The notes under the pieces are model-generated. The model was not told where the DNA came from. It ran no database searches and saw nothing but the letters and a program-made list of their open reading frames with translations. A stretch of 5,825 bases of DNA from an uncultured Actinomyces sp. (GTDB lineage: Bacteria; Actinomycetota; Actinomycetes; Actinomycetales; Actinomycetaceae): NCBI GenBank assembly GCA_938030835.1, contig CALHID010000312.1, forward strand, positions 1-5,825, written 5' to 3'. Position numbers and translations under genes: made by a program. This document shows, piece after piece, positions 5,105 through 5,825 of this stretch. Position 1 is the first letter of the stretch; every line of letters starts with the position of its first letter.

Positions 5105-5133
5105 GAGTCTTTTCTGCAGATCAGAGCATAAAA

Positions 5134-5161
5134 GTGGGACGGTCACGAAAGACCGTCCCAC
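5134..5161 (-). terminator. Intrinsic terminator after the 113-residue gene
   Basis: An 11-bp perfect stem (GTGGGACGGTC at 5134-5144, GACCGTCCCAC at 5151-5161) has a 6-nt loop. It lies 43 bases past the stop at 5205. On the - strand TTTAT follows directly, a short U-tract. Confidence 0.85.
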
Positions 5162-5204
5162 GAAATAAAAACGGGTTCCGCCGTTTACGCTATGGAAGCA
5201 AAAG

Positions 5205-5546
5205 TTATTGAGCGTCGAAGGTCTGAGCGAAGACCGAAATGCTATCGCGAAGCTTCTTGATGTTCTTACGGTTCTGCTTCCCCTGGAATGCGGGAGCAAA
5301 ACCTGTAGCTTCAACGCGCATTGCTACCGATGTGCCCTGCGGGATAGAGAAGGCTGAGATCCAAATCGTTTCACCGTAGGTCAACATTGACATATCGGTT
5401 GTTGCCTTGATGTGGCCGGTCGTGGGGGCGACCATATGAATTCCCCAACCCAGTTTCTGTATCTCTTGAACCAGTAACGGAAATGCATTCTCAAATGGAA
5501 GCGCAACAATGAAGCCGCCGTCGGTTTGACGTTCAAAAAGTGCCAT
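5205..5546 (-). CDS. Small soluble protein of unknown function (113 residues)
   Basis: The gene runs from ATG 5544-5546, with GAGGA five bases upstream, to TAA 5205-5207. The predicted fold is alpha/beta: an N-terminal strand FIVALPF (12-18), a helix NAFPLLVQEIQKLG (20-33), strands at 34-41 and 44-50 around GHIKATT, a further strand pair TIWISAFSI and TSVAMRVEA (60-80), then a C-terminal helix RKNIKKLRDSISVFAQTF (93-110). The arrangement of amphipathic helix, 'GxIkAst' strand, G-rich turn and final 'GKxNRKNIxxL' helix resembles small single-domain proteins annotated as hypothetical in many bacteria. I cannot name the family. There is no signal peptide, membrane helix or cysteine. It is flanked by a terminator on each side, so it is probably a monocistronic gene lying downstream of fumC by position only. 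Confidence 0.78.
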   Translation of the reverse strand: MALFERQTDGGFIVALPFENAFPLLVQEIQKLGWGIHMVAPTTGHIKATTDMSMLTYGETIWISAFSIPQGTSVAMRVEATGFAPAFQGKQNRKNIKKLRDSISVFAQTFDAQ

Positions 5547-5579
5547 GAGAGTCCTCTTTCCTTCAACCTTTATGCGCGT

Positions 5580-5585
5580 ATTTTA
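5580..5585 (-). promoter_or_regulatory. Possible -10 box of the 113-residue gene
   Basis: TAAAAT on the - strand (five of six to TATAAT) would start transcription near 5573, leaving a 27-base leader that contains the Shine-Dalgarno sequence. It sits in the loop of a small dyad GCGTA/TACGC (5576-5591). No good -35 is seen, because that position falls in the fumC terminator stem. Confidence 0.35.
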
Positions 5586-5597
5586 GTACGCAGAACT

Positions 5598-5632
5598 ATG
5601 CCCCGGTTTGGACGGTGTCCAAACCGGGGCAT
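5598..5632 (-). terminator. Hairpin terminator after fumC
   Basis: A perfect 15-bp stem (ATGCCCCGGTTTGGA at 5598-5612, TCCAAACCGGGGCAT at 5618-5632) has a 5-nt loop. It lies 24 bases past the fumC stop. No U-tract follows on the - strand, as often in actinobacteria. It separates fumC from the 113-residue gene. Confidence 0.8.
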
Positions 5633-5656
5633 GAGGGCGAGTTATACCCAGTGGGC

Positions 5657-5825
5657 TTACTTGTCAGCAGCGCTGGGGTGCGTCATATCCGCGGGAACAA
5701 CCCATGCATCGAACTCTTCGGGAGTGACAAAACCAAGCTCCAGAGCGGACTCGCGCAGCGAGATGCCCTTGTGGTGGGCGTTCTTCGCGATCTTTGAGGC
5801 CTTGTCGTAACCGATGTGGCGGTTC
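5657..5825 (-). CDS. fumC: Class II fumarate hydratase, C-terminal 55 residues (gene continues beyond window)
   Basis: Only the 3' end lies in the window, ending with TAA 5657-5659. The visible residues include NRHIGYDKASKIAKNAHHKG, then LRESALELGFVTPEEFDAWV and VPADMTHPSAADK. This is the C-terminal domain of class II fumarases, with the typical IGYDxAxxIAKxAH helix, the LGFVTxEEFDxWV segment and the final P-x-DM. Aspartate ammonia-lyases share the fold but differ in this tail, so fumarase is preferred. The enzyme converts fumarate and L-malate in the cytoplasm as part of the citric acid cycle, without an iron-sulfur cluster. The active-site GSSxMPxKxN loop is outside the window, so completeness cannot be judged. 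A strong hairpin follows the stop. Confidence 0.9.
   Translation of the reverse strand, partial: NRHIGYDKASKIAKNAHHKGISLRESALELGFVTPEEFDAWVVPADMTHPSAADK

Noticed and set aside
5526..5810. Open frame on the + strand across the fumC 3' end
   Set aside because: It is antisense to fumC codons that give a clear fumarase C-terminus and runs through the terminator hairpin.

Overview
The window reads as chromosomal DNA of a moderately GC-rich actinobacterium, probably Actinomycetaceae or a close relative. This is an inference. It rests on an actinobacterial-type GuaB3 protein whose start looks leaderless, several GC-rich hairpin terminators with short or absent T-tracts, and a DEDDh exonuclease typical of the phylum. 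No rRNA, tRNA, CRISPR array, transposase or integrase is visible.

Left part (1-1567, + strand): the C-terminal half of a TetR-type regulator overlaps, in ATGAATGA, the start of a YjiC/MGT-like GT1 glycosyltransferase. The pair is probably one translationally coupled operon and ends at a strong hairpin. The glycosyltransferase keeps its sugar-nucleotide-binding half, but both positions of the usual GT1 His/Asp dyad appear substituted. It also uses codons (ATA, CTA, TTA, AGA, AGG) that are scarce in guaB3, which suggests acquired DNA. Next to it (1621-1885) is a short coding-like stretch that changes reading frame once, perhaps the remnant of a broken gene.

Middle (1851-3291): a 254-residue DEDDh 3'-5' exonuclease lies on the - strand. 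Upstream of it, on the same strand, is a very basic 61-residue ORF with a near-perfect Shine-Dalgarno sequence and its own U-tract terminator. A non-coding region of about 380 bp separates this ORF from guaB3. It holds an AT-rich block and two CRP/GlxR-like 16-mers, one on each side.

Right part (3292-5825): guaB3 (+) converges on a four-helix membrane protein gene (-) across a shared bidirectional hairpin. Behind that gene, also on the - strand, are a small unrecognised 113-residue protein and the 3' end of fumC, with a terminator after each gene, so these are probably single-gene units. The most striking signal is an 8-bp tandem repeat (4.5 copies). It lies exactly between a TTGGCA box and a TATAAT box upstream of the membrane protein gene. 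The present 34-bp spacer would become 18 bp if two repeats were lost, which is the architecture of a phase-variable promoter.
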